Origin: Tetrahymena elliotti 4EA
Taxonomy: Eukaryota > Ciliophora > Oligohymenophorea > Hymenostomatida > Tetrahymenidae
Length of the DNA stretch: 64,000 nucleotides
Assembly (NCBI GenBank): GCA_000231825.2
Contig: JH720318.1
Coordinates: 204,539-268,538 of the forward strand
Direction of reading: 5' to 3'
Every line of letters begins with the position of its first letter. Within the stretch, counting starts at the first letter, position 1. This document shows, in pieces, positions 24,886 through 37,351 of this stretch. The position numbers and the translations under genes are program-made. The notes beneath the pieces were generated by a model that saw only the letters and a list, made by a program, of their open reading frames with translations, was not told where the DNA came from and ran no database searches.

Positions 24886-26197
24886 ATGGCTGAAAATCCA
24901 CCTATTACCGAAGATGGTATTCCTTTGAGAGTTGGCGATGAAATGTTCGTTTTAGAAAGAAAAAATGTTGAGATTGAAGTAAAAATTGAAAATTGTAAAC
25001 CATGGGGTAAACGTACAGCAACAGGAAAAGTAATTGAGATATATTTAATATTTAAAAAACGAATTTAGAAATAAAATGAAAAGCAAATTAAAGTTAAATG
25101 AGCATTTCATAAAATTTAGAAACCAGTTGATATTATTGTTAAAAATTAATACAAAGTTGGTTGATCATTTAGTAGCAATCAAAAATATTTTATTCAATTA
25201 TAAATTTGATTTATTTGACTATAAATAGCTTTACCTAACCACTTGTAGAATGGTATTTGTAAATGAAAAGCACAAAAAATCTGATTTCAAGTCATTTGAT
25301 ATACCTCTTTTCAACATTTTTAAGGAAAAATTCGAATAGCCTATATTTGGTTCAAATTATATTGAAGGTAATTCAACTTTTATACTGAGATTATTTTTTC
25401 TTATTAAAAGTTTCTGTAAAAAAAAGCAAAAACAAAACCTTTATATGGACTAATTCCTGATGTAGCCAGTTTTAAGTTATGGTTCAAAAGTGGAGGTAAT
25501 CAATAGCAAATGTTATTTAAATAATTTTTTTTTTATATTAACATGAAGGATGCAACAAGTTCCTTTAACTATTTGATGTTGTTCTTAGGGAAGTAAGATA
25601 AATAAAAAGTAGAAATTAAATCAGAGGGTTAAATCAGAGAGTATAAAGTGGTTAGTTTTCAAATAACGCAGCATATTCTGACCCTAGTGATCCTACAGTA
25701 ATCTTCGTAACCTAACCTATGTAATAACAGTTCAATGTAAGATTTTAAATTTTAACTTCAAATAATTAAAATTATTTATCATAATTTAAAAGCCAATGGG
25801 TAATAATTACTATCAATAGCCATTTTAAGGTTAAGGCCAATTCGTAGGTTCAAATGATCCAAATTATATTCCTCCTAACCCCATGCAAGGACAATAGAAT
25901 ACAATGCAAAATCCTAATTAATAGTATAATCCAAACTATTAGTAGAATCCTAATTAATAGTTCAACCCATAAATGTAGTAGCAACAGCTAAACTATAATT
26001 ATCCTCCTTAGCCAAATTAATAAATTCCCCCTAATTAATAATACTAATAAATGCCCTAATAATAATAATAAATGCCACAATAATAAAACCAATAAGTTCC
26101 ACCCAATTAATAGCAACCTCAGTAATAATAATAGCAGCCAGATGCAGGTTTTTATTTTGGCTGGTTTGGTCCTTAATTGCAAAATAACTAAAATTGA
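24886..26197 (+). CDS. WBP2-like GRAM-domain protein with Gln/Pro-rich tail
   Basis: ATG at 24886 gives MAENPPITEDGIPLRVGDEMF. The GRAM-type domain follows across introns, the first being 25030-25228. Segments are GKLYLTTCRMVFVNEKHKK, then FDIPLFNIFKEKFEQPIFGS and NYIEG. Next come LYGLIPDVASFKLWFKSGG and SFNYLMLFLREV. The order and spacing match WW-domain-binding protein 2 (WBP2) and its relatives, whose GRAM/PH-like domain is followed by a Pro-rich tail. Here the tail (about the last 110 residues) is Gln/Asn/Pro-rich, encoded largely by TAA/TAG runs, and ends PDAGFYFGWFGPQLQNNQN before TGA at 26195-26197. The PPxY motifs that bind WW domains in animal WBP2 are not evident. An upstream in-frame ATG at 24811 exists, but its Lys-rich translation looks like leader. 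Role unknown; perhaps a membrane or transcription adaptor. Confidence 0.85.
25980..26140 (+). repeat. Polyglutamine-coding TAA/TAG-rich tract
   Basis: Short runs of consecutive TAA/TAG glutamine codons, interspersed with Pro, Met and Asn codons, lie inside the tail of the GRAM protein. This is low-complexity sequence prone to length change. Confidence 0.7.
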
Positions 26198-27283
26198 AAA
26201 ATAGTTAAAATAAATTAAATTCATTTTGTTAAATATTTATTTTATTCATATTGTATTAAACTTCAGTTAATTTATTAACATATTTTTTTGGTGCATTTTG
26301 CGTTTGTTTTATGATGAAAATAAAAATAATTCAATCCAAATTTAATTAAATTTAGAAAAAAGGAAATCAGTCAATTAATCAATAAATTTGAGTAGATCCT
26401 TTATATCCATCCTCAAAGTTATTCATAATAGAATATTAAAACTCAATAAGATGAATTTATTAATAATAGAATACATTGTAAGTTGAAACAAAATAATAAT
26501 TAAAAATATTGCTAATGAGAGAAGATACTTAGCTTTAATATCTATCTCCTTGTATTAAAAAAAATAGTAAATAAGTCAATTTTAACCGCTAATCTTATTA
26601 ATTAGTTTTGATAAATATTTTTTAAATCTAAAACATTTTTAATATTTCATCAAGAAGAAACAAAATAAAAAGAAAATAAATAATAAATAATTTCAATTTT
26701 TTATGTAAAAAACTGAATTAAATAAGTACCAAATAAAATTAGTAAGGCTTAGGTTTAAAGATTAATCATTTTTCATACTCTTTTCTTTATTCATATAATG
26801 TATTCATAAAAATTTAAAGTCGCAACGAAGAAATAATTTATTTTATTAATTAATAAACATCGAATCAAATATAAATAGAGTAATAAGTTTTTGTTAGATT
26901 TAAAGTAAATATTTAAAGTAAAAATAATTTAATATAGCTTTTATCACTAAAAATGATTATATTCGATTAAAAAAATAAATATTTAAAGTAAAAATAATTT
27001 AATATAGCTTTTATCATTAAAAATTATTATTTTTGATTAAAAATACATATTATTGTTATTATTCAAATGTTTCTTTATCTTAATTTTAATTTTTGTATGA
27101 TTGATTAGTAAATTTAATATAATCCTTATTTAATTGAAGCCATAAGTATAACAATTTTTGTTAATTCTAGCGAGTTAGATAATTAATAAAAAAGTTTAAT
27201 CAAATTAAAAATATATATAATAGGTAATCTATTCCATTTAAGTAGTACCTCTTCAAAAAAACACTCAAACACTTAATACCTTG
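26198..27283. other. AT-rich intergenic gap with a tandem duplication
   Basis: No exon is supported. It contains the 70-bp direct repeat reported separately and presumably the promoter of the 27284 gene. Confidence 0.5.
26907..27040. repeat. 70-bp tandem duplication
   Basis: Two copies of about 64 bp, 26907-26970 and 26977-27040, are offset by exactly 70 bp. The first about 40 bases are identical across copies (ATTTAAAGTAAAAATAATTT and following). The last part differs at a few positions, so the duplication is not brand new. Confidence 0.85.
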
Positions 27284-28699
27284 ATGATAACATAAAACTC
27301 ACCTTCCTAAAGTTAATCTTCTTAAAACTAAGAAATGTTAACATATGGGTCTTTTTTGTAGAAACCTGTATTAACCATATTTAATAATAACTTAGCTTAA
27401 GAAAAACGATTATAAGCTCATAATCAAGATTATTTCACAAGTAGTTAAAATAGAGATACAAAAAATTTTGCTGAAAATTTAGATTAAAATAATTTCAGAA
27501 GAATAATAACGAAAAGAGGTAATGATGATTAAGCACAAATACACAAAATATAGGCATAAGAAGATGATTATTTTATAAAAAGAAATAGAACATAACATGA
27601 TCTTTATATTTAAAATTTAAAAATTGCTAATACAATTAGTTCTTCAAACTTTTTCACTCCAAAACAAATAAGTAATAAGGAAATATTTAATACTCATTTT
27701 GATTGATATATGAAGATAGTAGCAAAATTTTGTTTTATTTAAATTGTTTGTTTCAAGTGAATTACTTCTAGTTAGCTAACTTCTTTTTTTATTAAGTTTG
27801 TTTTTTAAAATAAAAGAAAATCCTTAAAAAATCTAAAGCAGCGATTGTAATAATTAATCATAAAAACAACATTCTTTTTTAAAGGTATATTAATTAATTA
27901 ATTATCTTTAAACAAAAACATTATCTTTTTCATCTAAATAGAATAGCTATAATTCCAAATTTTTATATTGCTATGAATCGTCTGTTAATCAATCAAGAAA
28001 TTTATCTTAAAGTAGAGATTCGTAAATCTCTATTAAAATTTAATTAAATAATTAATTCAACAGCTTTTATCAATCAGATAATTCTGAAAAGCTTTTCTAA
28101 AATAACCAATAAAGTTTTTAAGTAACTAATAGAAATAAAAATGGTTTTTTTAGTTTTCATGATCACAGAAAATCAGTTTAAAAAGTATTTATATGAAAAT
28201 ATAACATATAGAATCAATTATTTTAAAAAATCTTTTAAATATTGTTAAAGGAACAATCTCCTTTATAAAGGTCATCTTTTTTTGTTAAACAAATAAAATC
28301 CCCAAAAATAGAAATAAATGAAGAACTCTATTATAAGAAAGATTAGAAATACTTAAATGCTTTAAATAATAAAATAATTCGAGAACAGATCAGTTATAAG
28401 ATAAAAGAACAATTACTTGGGAAGAAAGAAGGATATGGGTAAATAAAATTCTTAAATTATCATTCTAAATTACCAAAACTTAAAAAGGAATTATAAAAGA
28501 AGACAGTCAAGTATAAATGAATATGAATATTTAATAAATGAGTGTTAAAAACTCAGCTAAGCATCTATCAAATCTTTGAATGTAATTTATATTCCATTTT
28601 TTTATCTTCAAAACTGTTATTTGATAAAATTAGAGCTCTTAGGGTAATGCATTTTATAATTCAGTCATATTGATAGGCTAGTAAAAATTTAGTTCATGA
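27284..28699 (+). CDS. Orphan protein of about 363 residues, five exons
   Basis: Not recognised. Exons proposed are 27284-27671, 27817-28184, 28251-28438, 28500-28581 and 28634-28699. They sum to 1092 nt in a consistent frame ending in TGA (28697-28699). The start is MITQNSPSQSQSSQNQEM, and the N-terminal half is polar, Gln/Asn/Ser-rich. The third exon holds the best-ordered segment, KYLNALNNKIIREQISYKI followed by KEQLLGKKEGYG, predicted helical with a Gly turn. The last exon ends NSVILIGQQKFSS. If intron 1 (donor GTAATAAGG at 27672) were not spliced, the frame would stop at 27704-27706. The downstream exons contain no methionine, which argues that both blocks are one gene. Confidence 0.7.
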
Positions 28700-29172
28700 T
28701 GATGATTAGGATGAAGTTATTTATATTTTATAAAATTTTGTTATATTTAAGCATTTATTTTGGAGTTTTGTTTTATAAAATTATTTGTGTTGTTTGTGTT
28801 TTCCATTTTGGTTTAATTAATTTCTTTCTTATTTGATTGAGTTTTTTTTATCTTTCATTAAAATTTTTTATTTTCCAATAGATTTCCTTACAAAAACATT
28901 TTTTTTCAACTAAATTTGTTCATTTTTTTATTAAAATTCTTTTTATTTTTTTTCAAAATTGATTTCTTTTTACTTTTACATACTTTTTAAGTATTTTTTT
29001 GGGAAAAAAAAGACATAGTTAGTGCTAATTCTAATATAACATTTTTTACTCTTATTTTTATTTATTCACGGCCGGGCGCCTCAAAAACGTCTTTGTTTTT
29101 TTTAAAGATCCAAAGAAACTTTAATGAAGAGAATTTTATAAGGGTTTTTTGATATTCTGAAGATTTCATCAT
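28700..29172. other. T-rich gap with a local GC-rich patch
   Basis: Long T-runs (28800-29000) fill most of this gap between convergent genes. Near 29069-29081 there is an isolated run of G/C bases (CGGCCGGGCGCC), very unusual against the AT background. Confidence 0.55.
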
Positions 29173-29733
29173 TCAGCTTTTCAGAAGATTTAGGATGATG
29201 TTAAAAACTTTATGTGGTGAATCAACCATACACATTTTATTTTATCTATTTAAAAACTTGGCTTTTACTTCTGAAAATACTTAAAGTAGAAAATCTCTCA
29301 CAAAACAATAAACTTATTGTTTTTTAATCTATTCCTTTATTTCTTCAGCACTTTCCCAAAGAGACAAATGCCATCATGCTGATAATTATATTTAAGCTAT
29401 TGCTTATAATTATTACATTTTTGTTTTATTTCGTTATTAATTAGATTATTATCTTTAGATTACTTCTATGTTTTTTCTCATCTTTAGTGTTTTACCCGTT
29501 TAATTGTATTAGATCCATCTTTTATTTATAAATACTTAAAACATTTTAGTACATAATTTAGATAAAAAATAAATTTGATCTAAGCTATATCTGAGGTTGT
29601 TCACAATATTATCTTCAGCCAGTCTGTATTGATTTTCATATTTAAAAAGGTTTTTAGTAGACTTTCAATCAGCTTAAGTGAAATAGACATGCTCTTGATA
29701 GAAGTATAGTGGATTATTGGCGCTAATACTCAT
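29173..29733 (-). CDS. Orphan small protein, tentative three-exon model
   Basis: Not recognised. The minus-strand model starts at ATG 29733 (MSISANNPLYFYQEH), with exons 29733-29689, 29661-29417 and 29350-29173, giving about 155 residues. The middle exon is the most convincing (YENQYRLAEDNIVNNLRYS, then LDQIYFLSKLC). The last begins AEEIKEQIKKQQVYCF and ends HKVFNIILNLLKS before TGA. The first intron would be only 27 bases, short for this genome, so the true first exon may lie elsewhere. A second possibility uses ATGs near 29790 with a donor after GAA. In-frame TGAs near 29665 and 29370 fall inside the proposed introns. Confidence 0.45.
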
Positions 29734-30293
29734 TTTCAATGGATTAAAAAAATTAAATTTAGAAAAACTAAGAGGACTTCCATCATAGAGTTATGAATTT
29801 CATTAATTGGTTAAATCATCTATTAAATCCTTTATTTATTTTCATAAAATTTATTATGAAAATTATTAATTAAATCATAATTAACTATTGATCACATATA
29901 AGTCCGTTAAAGATATACACATTATTTATCAAAAATAAATCACGAAGAAATTAATAAATTTTGAAATATTTTTTAAATTGGGTGGGAATAAATTTATTTA
30001 CAATTATAAAAAGTTAAAAATAAAAAAGGAATTTCAAAATATTTTATCAGCATTTTTTTTTAATTTATTTAAATGATATATTTCCTCTATTGTTTCAATA
30101 AATTTGCTGTTATTTTATGTTATATTAGATAATTAATTTTTAATTGATAAAAAATAGAAAACTTGAATGAAATATTAGTCTATGATAAAACATATTATTA
30201 AAACACAATTTTTGCAATTTAGAATAGTGCTTTTTGTAATTTAAACTAATTATTTATATTGGACTTAAATTTATTTATCCCTTCATTATTTTA
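29734..30293. other. Divergent intergenic region, AT-rich
   Basis: About 560 bp between two divergent orphan genes. No supported coding or RNA feature. Confidence 0.45.
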
Positions 30294-31233
30294 ATGTCTT
30301 AAAAAATAATGTCATTTGATATCAAGGTAGATGACATTATTGAAATATCATCTTTAATTTTAAATGGGTATACTAATAAATGAAAGTTATCTTGTTACTT
30401 AGAATATTGGATTATTAACATAAGAAAATAAAGGATTAATTATTTAAAATAAATTCCCCGCCTAAAAATAAGAAAAATACTTAATTCCATATAAATTCTT
30501 TTCAATCAGAAAAAAAAATAAGAAATATAATTTAAGAAAGAAAAAATAAGAAAAAATTGAATTGAATATCTTTATAATTAAAATAATCAAAATAAATTTG
30601 ATAAATAAGATAAACAGAGGAAAAACTAAATTTATTAAATCAAAACCAAATACTTTAATTTAATTAGCAATATCTTGAATCCTATTTAGTTTTTATTCCT
30701 GGAAAGGACGCAGAAGATCTTTTTAAGAAAAAGCTTGGAAAAAAGTTTTTTAAAATTTATAGAAGAAAGCGCATTTGCAGGATGCGTTTTCTTAGAATAG
30801 ATACTTATATATCTATTTCCAAGCTAGAAACTTAATTAGATGAAACGTAAGACGGCCATTAGCAATTTTGAAAATTTAATGAAATGTTTAAAGAGGAATC
30901 ATCATAAGTTTTTAAACCATAAAAAAGTTTTTCAATCCCGCATACAAAAAATGCATAGCTAGATACCAGGAATGATGATAAATCCAAAAACATTGATTTA
31001 AATTTTCCTTTGTACAAAAATTGCACTTAGGATAATGCTTTAAAGCTAATTAAATTTAAAAGTAATTCTTTTTCTACTATATATAAAAAGTATTTTTTAA
31101 AACTAGGAAAAACAATTAGACAGAGACGATTGAGTTTTATTTCGAAGAAGAAGTAGTTGGAAAGCTCTTATTTTCAAAATTTTAAAAATAAATAACAATT
31201 AAAAATAAATAAAATCAAAAAAAAAAAAAATGA
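30294..31233 (+). CDS. Orphan protein of about 184 residues, four exons
   Basis: Not recognised. Exons 30294-30367, 30610-30846, 30928-31061 and 31124-31233 sum to 555 nt. Start MSQKIMSFDIKVDDIIEIS; exon 2 gives LESYLVFIPGKDAEDLFKKK and a very basic patch, KIYRRKRICRMRFLRI. Exon 3 is polar (SIPHTKNAQLDTRNDD). Exon 4 gives TIEFYFEEEVVGKLLFSKF and a Lys-rich end before TGA at 31231-31233. The basic segment could bind nucleic acid or membrane, but that is only inference. Intron 1 (about 240 nt) itself contains an open stretch (PPKNKKNTQFHINSF) with no usable donor after it. An alternative short product ending inside it cannot be excluded. An in-frame TGA near 30886 lies within intron 2 of this model. 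Confidence 0.55.
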
Positions 31234-31701
31234 AATAAATAAATAAATAAAATGAAGTGAAAAGCTAAAAAAACAAAAACGAAAACTAAAGCATATAAAA
31301 ACAAAAAAAAAAGCAAAAAAAAACTTAAGCAAAAGCAAATAAAAACACAAGAATAAAATAAATGTAGAAAATAATAATTCAAGATATAGAGAGAATATGA
31401 TACTTATTTTTTATAAAAGATATAAGATACGATAGACATCTTATAAGAATGTTTTAATTTGTTTGGAAAAGATATTTTTATTTTAAAATTAATGAATTTT
31501 AATTAAAATAGATTTATGTTACAAAATAATAAAAAATAAAAAGAAAGAAAGAAAAAATTTACAAAAAAGTTAAAAATGATATTTTATATTTTAAAATTTT
31601 TTCTATTTTGAACTTTTTTGAATAAAATTTATTTCTTTAATTAACTTATTCGTAATTAAGGATTTTTTAGATATTTTCAATATCAATAAATTTTAAAATA
31701 A
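31234..31701. other. A-rich intergenic gap
   Basis: Poly-A-rich stretches (about 31234-31390), then AT-rich DNA leading to the kinase start. The A-rich part is open in one frame, but as Lys/Gln/Asn only, which composition alone explains. Confidence 0.5.
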
Positions 31702-33060
31702 ATGATGAAGAAGCTTAATATTTAGAACAAACAAACTATCTAGGAAGATGGTGAATTCAATTTCTAAAGGTAAAAAATCCCAAAAGTAAAGCGACTTAAA
31801 AAGCATATTCTTCAGAAGCAAGAGTCTGATAAACTTCAGTTTAAATAAGCTGCTGAAATAGTAGTAGAATAAGTTAAAAGATGTAAAGGTAAATCTACAG
31901 CTAACTTAGAAGATATTACTTATAAAAAGGGGAAAAATAATTTTAATTCTGAAATAGAGAGCATAGAATTTGATTAAGAGGAAAAAAGCAAAAAAGAATC
32001 AAAAAAATTATTCGACGCTTCAACTCATCAAGTTCAGCTAATAAAAGATCGTCATACTATCTTTTTATCAATTAGCAAATCAACAAGCGCGTTTTTGCAT
32101 TTACTTTAGAATAGTTAATCCAAAACAAAAACTTAACAATTCATTGAAAGAACAGTCTTATTACAAAAAGTAGTACCTAAACAAATGTGTTAACTTTGTA
32201 GTCCTGATGATTTTGTAAAAATAAAGGTCCTAGGCTAAGGTGCATGTGGTTTAGTTGAAAAATAGCTTTTTAAGCCTTTAGAGTAAGAAGTAGCAATGAA
32301 AAAGTATTTGAAAGAAGACAATTTAGAAGAATTTGATTCAGAAGTATTTATAATGAAAAAAAAGTAATCTGAATACATTCCCAAGCTTATTTTTTATTAA
32401 AGAGAGACCTAGTAAATATATATGGAGTTAGGAATGATTACACTAGAAACTTATGATTTATATTTAAGGCACAATTCTATATAATTTGATGAGAAATTTG
32501 CAGTTTGGATTCTAAAATAGTTACTAATTATAAATATGCGCATGTATGAAGATGGTTTTCATCACAGTGACATAAAGCCTGGAAATATTATTATAACATT
32601 TAATGAATTACAAGAAATGAAAATAAAATTAATAGATTTTGGGGCAGCTTCTATTTTTACAGACGACTATTGGATATAATACACTCCCTAGTTTTAATGT
32701 TAAGATCTTTTTAAAAAAGTTGAGCAATCCATGAGCTTAAATCGCTCAGAAATATTTTTTGCAGAGTTTTTTGCCAGCTGCAGGTCAATTTAATTACTTA
32801 CCCTTGCTAATCATCCAAAAAGGAAACAATTATTCTTATTAAATTCTCTTAGTGAATATCTATGTGATAAAATAATAAGTGAGAAATACTCTTATCTTAA
32901 AGTAATCTTTTCATACATGTTTAAATTAAAAAATATAAAATCTTTGGATAAAGATGATTTTCTTTTTCTTTATCTTTTACTCAATGTTAATGTGAATACA
33001 GATAATTATGTAAAAGATGTAGAAAATGCTTATCAATAAGCTGAATCTAGCAGTAGTTGA
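31702..33060 (+). CDS. Divergent single-exon protein kinase
   Basis: An uninterrupted frame of 452 codons runs from ATG 31702 (MMKKLNIQNKQTIQEDGEF) to TGA 33058-33060. The first about 165 residues are charged and without known domain. The kinase domain follows: glycine loop VLGQGACGLVEKQ (about residue 177), QEVAMKKY with the ATP lysine, and a catalytic loop written HHSDIKPGNIII (about 286), where family members have HRD. The metal-binding motif is IDFGAAS (about 312). The activation segment leads to YTPQF rather than a clear APE, and the C-lobe is Leu/Lys-rich and poorly matched. Lys, Asp, Asn and DFG are present, so activity is possible. The changed HRD arginine (Ser) and the absent APE suggest altered regulation. 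Ciliates carry large expanded kinase families, and this looks like a fast-evolving member. It is followed at once by a tandem repeat array. Confidence 0.82.
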
Positions 33061-34527
33061 TGATCATTTTTATTTTTACAAAAGCTCTTGTTTTTTTCTA
33101 CAAGATGTAAAAAAGTCTTAAAATATACATTAAAGTTTCTATAACCAAAATAAATAAGTTAAGCTTATATTATATTAATCAAATATTTATTCAAATTAGT
33201 ATTTATTTAACCTGATTGTTTCATTATCAATTATTAATTTACTTATTTATAAATATTTATTTTCACTTTTGAGTCTACCTACACCACACAAAATTTTGTT
33301 TCTAATTTAAGACACGTTAAATAACTTTTTTTTCTTTAACTTTAATTATTATCTCATTAAAAAATAAAGATTTTAATTCAGCTAGCTGTAGTATGTATGG
33401 AAGTAAGTGGAATAAATATCAATAATATTTTATTCAAGTTAGAATTTATATATTTATTTGATCCTCTTGTTTCATTATCAATTATTAAATTATTTATCAT
33501 TACTTTCAAGTCTGCACCACACAAAATTTTGTTTCTAATTTACAATATTTTAAATAACTTTTTTCTTAGACTTTAATAATGATCTCATCATTCATTAAGT
33601 TTAAATTTATTTAAATTATCTTGATATTTTTGTAGATTTTAATTCAGCTGTATTATGGAAATAAGTGGATAAATTTCTATCTAGAATAATTTTATTCAAA
33701 TTAGCATTTATCTAATTATGTATTTAAGCCTATTGTATCTTAATCAATATAATAATGAATTTTTACTTGTTTATTCATGTTTATTATTAACTTTAAGTCT
33801 ACACCACTCAAAATTTTCAATCTAATTTAAAATATTTTAAATAACTTTTTTTCTTCAACTTTAGTGATTATCTCATCATTAATTAAATCAATATTTAATT
33901 AAATTTTCTTGATATAAAGTAGATTTTTTTTCACCCATAAAATGGAAGTAAGAGGATTAATTTCTATCAATTATATAATTACTTCAATTAGTGTTTTTAT
34001 AATTATGTATTTAATTCTATAGTTTTATTATCAATTATTCATTTTTACTTATTTATTCATTCATATTCATTATTATTTTTAAGTCTACACTACATAAAGT
34101 TTTCTTTCTAATCTAAGATATTTGAATACTTCTTCAACTTTAACAACTATGTCATTATAAATTAAATTTACATTTAATTAAATTCTCTTTATATTATAGT
34201 AGATTTAGATTCACTCAAGTAAGTGAATTAATTTCTATCTATCTATTACATATTTTAAATTAAAAGTAAGTAGATTTACAGAGCAGCTCAAATCTATTTA
34301 CTTCAAATAAATTTGTGATTAATTTAATAATAATTTATAAGATTTTACTAAAGATATTTATTTACTTTTGATTTTACATTTTTTAAAAAAAATTGGAACA
34401 TATAGAGAAAAAATTATTGTAAGTATGTATTTGCCAACACTAATGTGGAGATTAAATTATTTAAGAATATTGCTTTACTTTTTTTAGGTACAAAGTACTG
34501 AAATAAGGCAGTATTATTTTTTATTTT
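33061..34527. other. Intergenic region occupied mainly by tandem repeats
   Basis: Almost the whole gap is the diverged repeat array described separately. The last 250 bases before the next ORF are plain AT-rich DNA. Confidence 0.6.
33175..34235. repeat. Diverged tandem repeats, about four units of 250-290 bp
   Basis: The same order of landmarks recurs four times: a TTATTCAAATTAG-type start, TTTCATTATCAATTATTA, a TCTACACCACACAAAATTTT segment, TTTAAATAACTTTTTTTCTT, ATCTCATCATTAATTAA, then TAGATTTTAATTCAGC and GGAAGTAAGTGGAT. The CATTATCAATTAT landmark (or its variant) falls near 33222, 33472, 33738 and 34025, so unit lengths are about 250, 266 and 287. Copies differ by many substitutions and small indels, and later units are more degraded. 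No open frame runs through them. Confidence 0.85.
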
Positions 34528-34902
34528 ATGTTTAATTTTATAGTAAGACTATTCTGTACCAATTTTTGGCAAGTGTTATTTATATTAAGTGTTTTTGATA
34601 TAAGCATAAAAAAACAAACAAAAAAACAAATACCCTCAGCAAATGAAAAAATTCTGTTTTTTCAAGACTTATCTTCAACAAGTTTAAAAAGACTAACAGA
34701 AGTGAGCGAATTTGAATTGATAAAGAATTTAAATAAAAATGAAGTTACTTAGTTTATTGGTTATTTGATGGAAAATTACCTTTACTTAAAAAAATATGAT
34801 GAACAAAATATTGTTGAGTTGATTATCAGCTTAATTTTTGTGTACCCATCATATGTAAATAAAGTAAAATATGTTTAAAGTAATTGTTATTAATTGATTT
34901 GA
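34528..34902 (+). CDS. Small orphan protein with hydrophobic N-terminus
   Basis: A frame of 124 residues from ATG 34528 to TGA 34900-34902, with glutamine codons TAG/TAA used inside. The start MFNFIVRLFCTNFWQVLFIL is hydrophobic and may be a signal or membrane anchor. The rest (SSTSLKRLTEVSEFELIKNL, then QFIGYLMENYLYLKK and QNIVELIISLIFVYPSYV) has a helical, protein-like composition. No family is recognised. It could also be a remnant of a larger gene, since the repeat array lies directly upstream. Confidence 0.45.
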
Positions 34903-35277
34903 CTACCTGAATGTTTGAAATTTTACAAAAAAATAAAAATAAAAAGTCAGAAGAACATCAGAAAAAAAGTATACTGAAAAACTTTAAAAAATAAATAGAT
35001 TCATCAGAAGGGATGGGAGAATGAGGGGAGAGAGAAAAAAAAATAAAAGGACCTGAAAAATAAATTGAATGATGATGGAGGGAGGTGATTGATTAACAAA
35101 CAGTATGATGAAGAAATTAATTTATTTAGATTGATAATAATTAATCTTTATTTAAAAAGTGAAAGATGTTTTTATTATGAAAATATATATAAAGATTATA
35201 TTCACTAAGATTTATAAAATTTTTACTTTTCCAATAAATATTTTTTAGAAAAATAAATAAAAAACAGAATAATTAGT
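34903..35277. other. AT-rich intergenic gap upstream of the CDPK
   Basis: No coding frame. It includes a GA-rich patch near 35010-35090 and presumably the CDPK promoter and 5' UTR. Confidence 0.5.

Positions 35278-37351
<2,074 letters not shown>

Noticed and set aside
29065..29080. Resemblance of the GC patch to the start of a primate Alu element (contamination)
   Set aside because: Only about ten bases match and the following sequence diverges at once into AT-rich DNA continuous with the locus, so chance is more likely.
29173..31233. In-frame TGA codons inside coding-like stretches, hinting at selenocysteine or TGA readthrough
   Set aside because: Most are removed by introns with matching phases (for example 29351-29416 and 30847-30927) and the resulting exon sums are multiples of three. 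The only weak case is a 27-nt intron at 29662-29688.
31234..31410. Lys/Gln/Asn-only open frame in the A-rich tract
   Set aside because: Composition alone keeps it open and a TGA at 31231-31233 ends the adjoining gene, so there is no independent evidence of coding.
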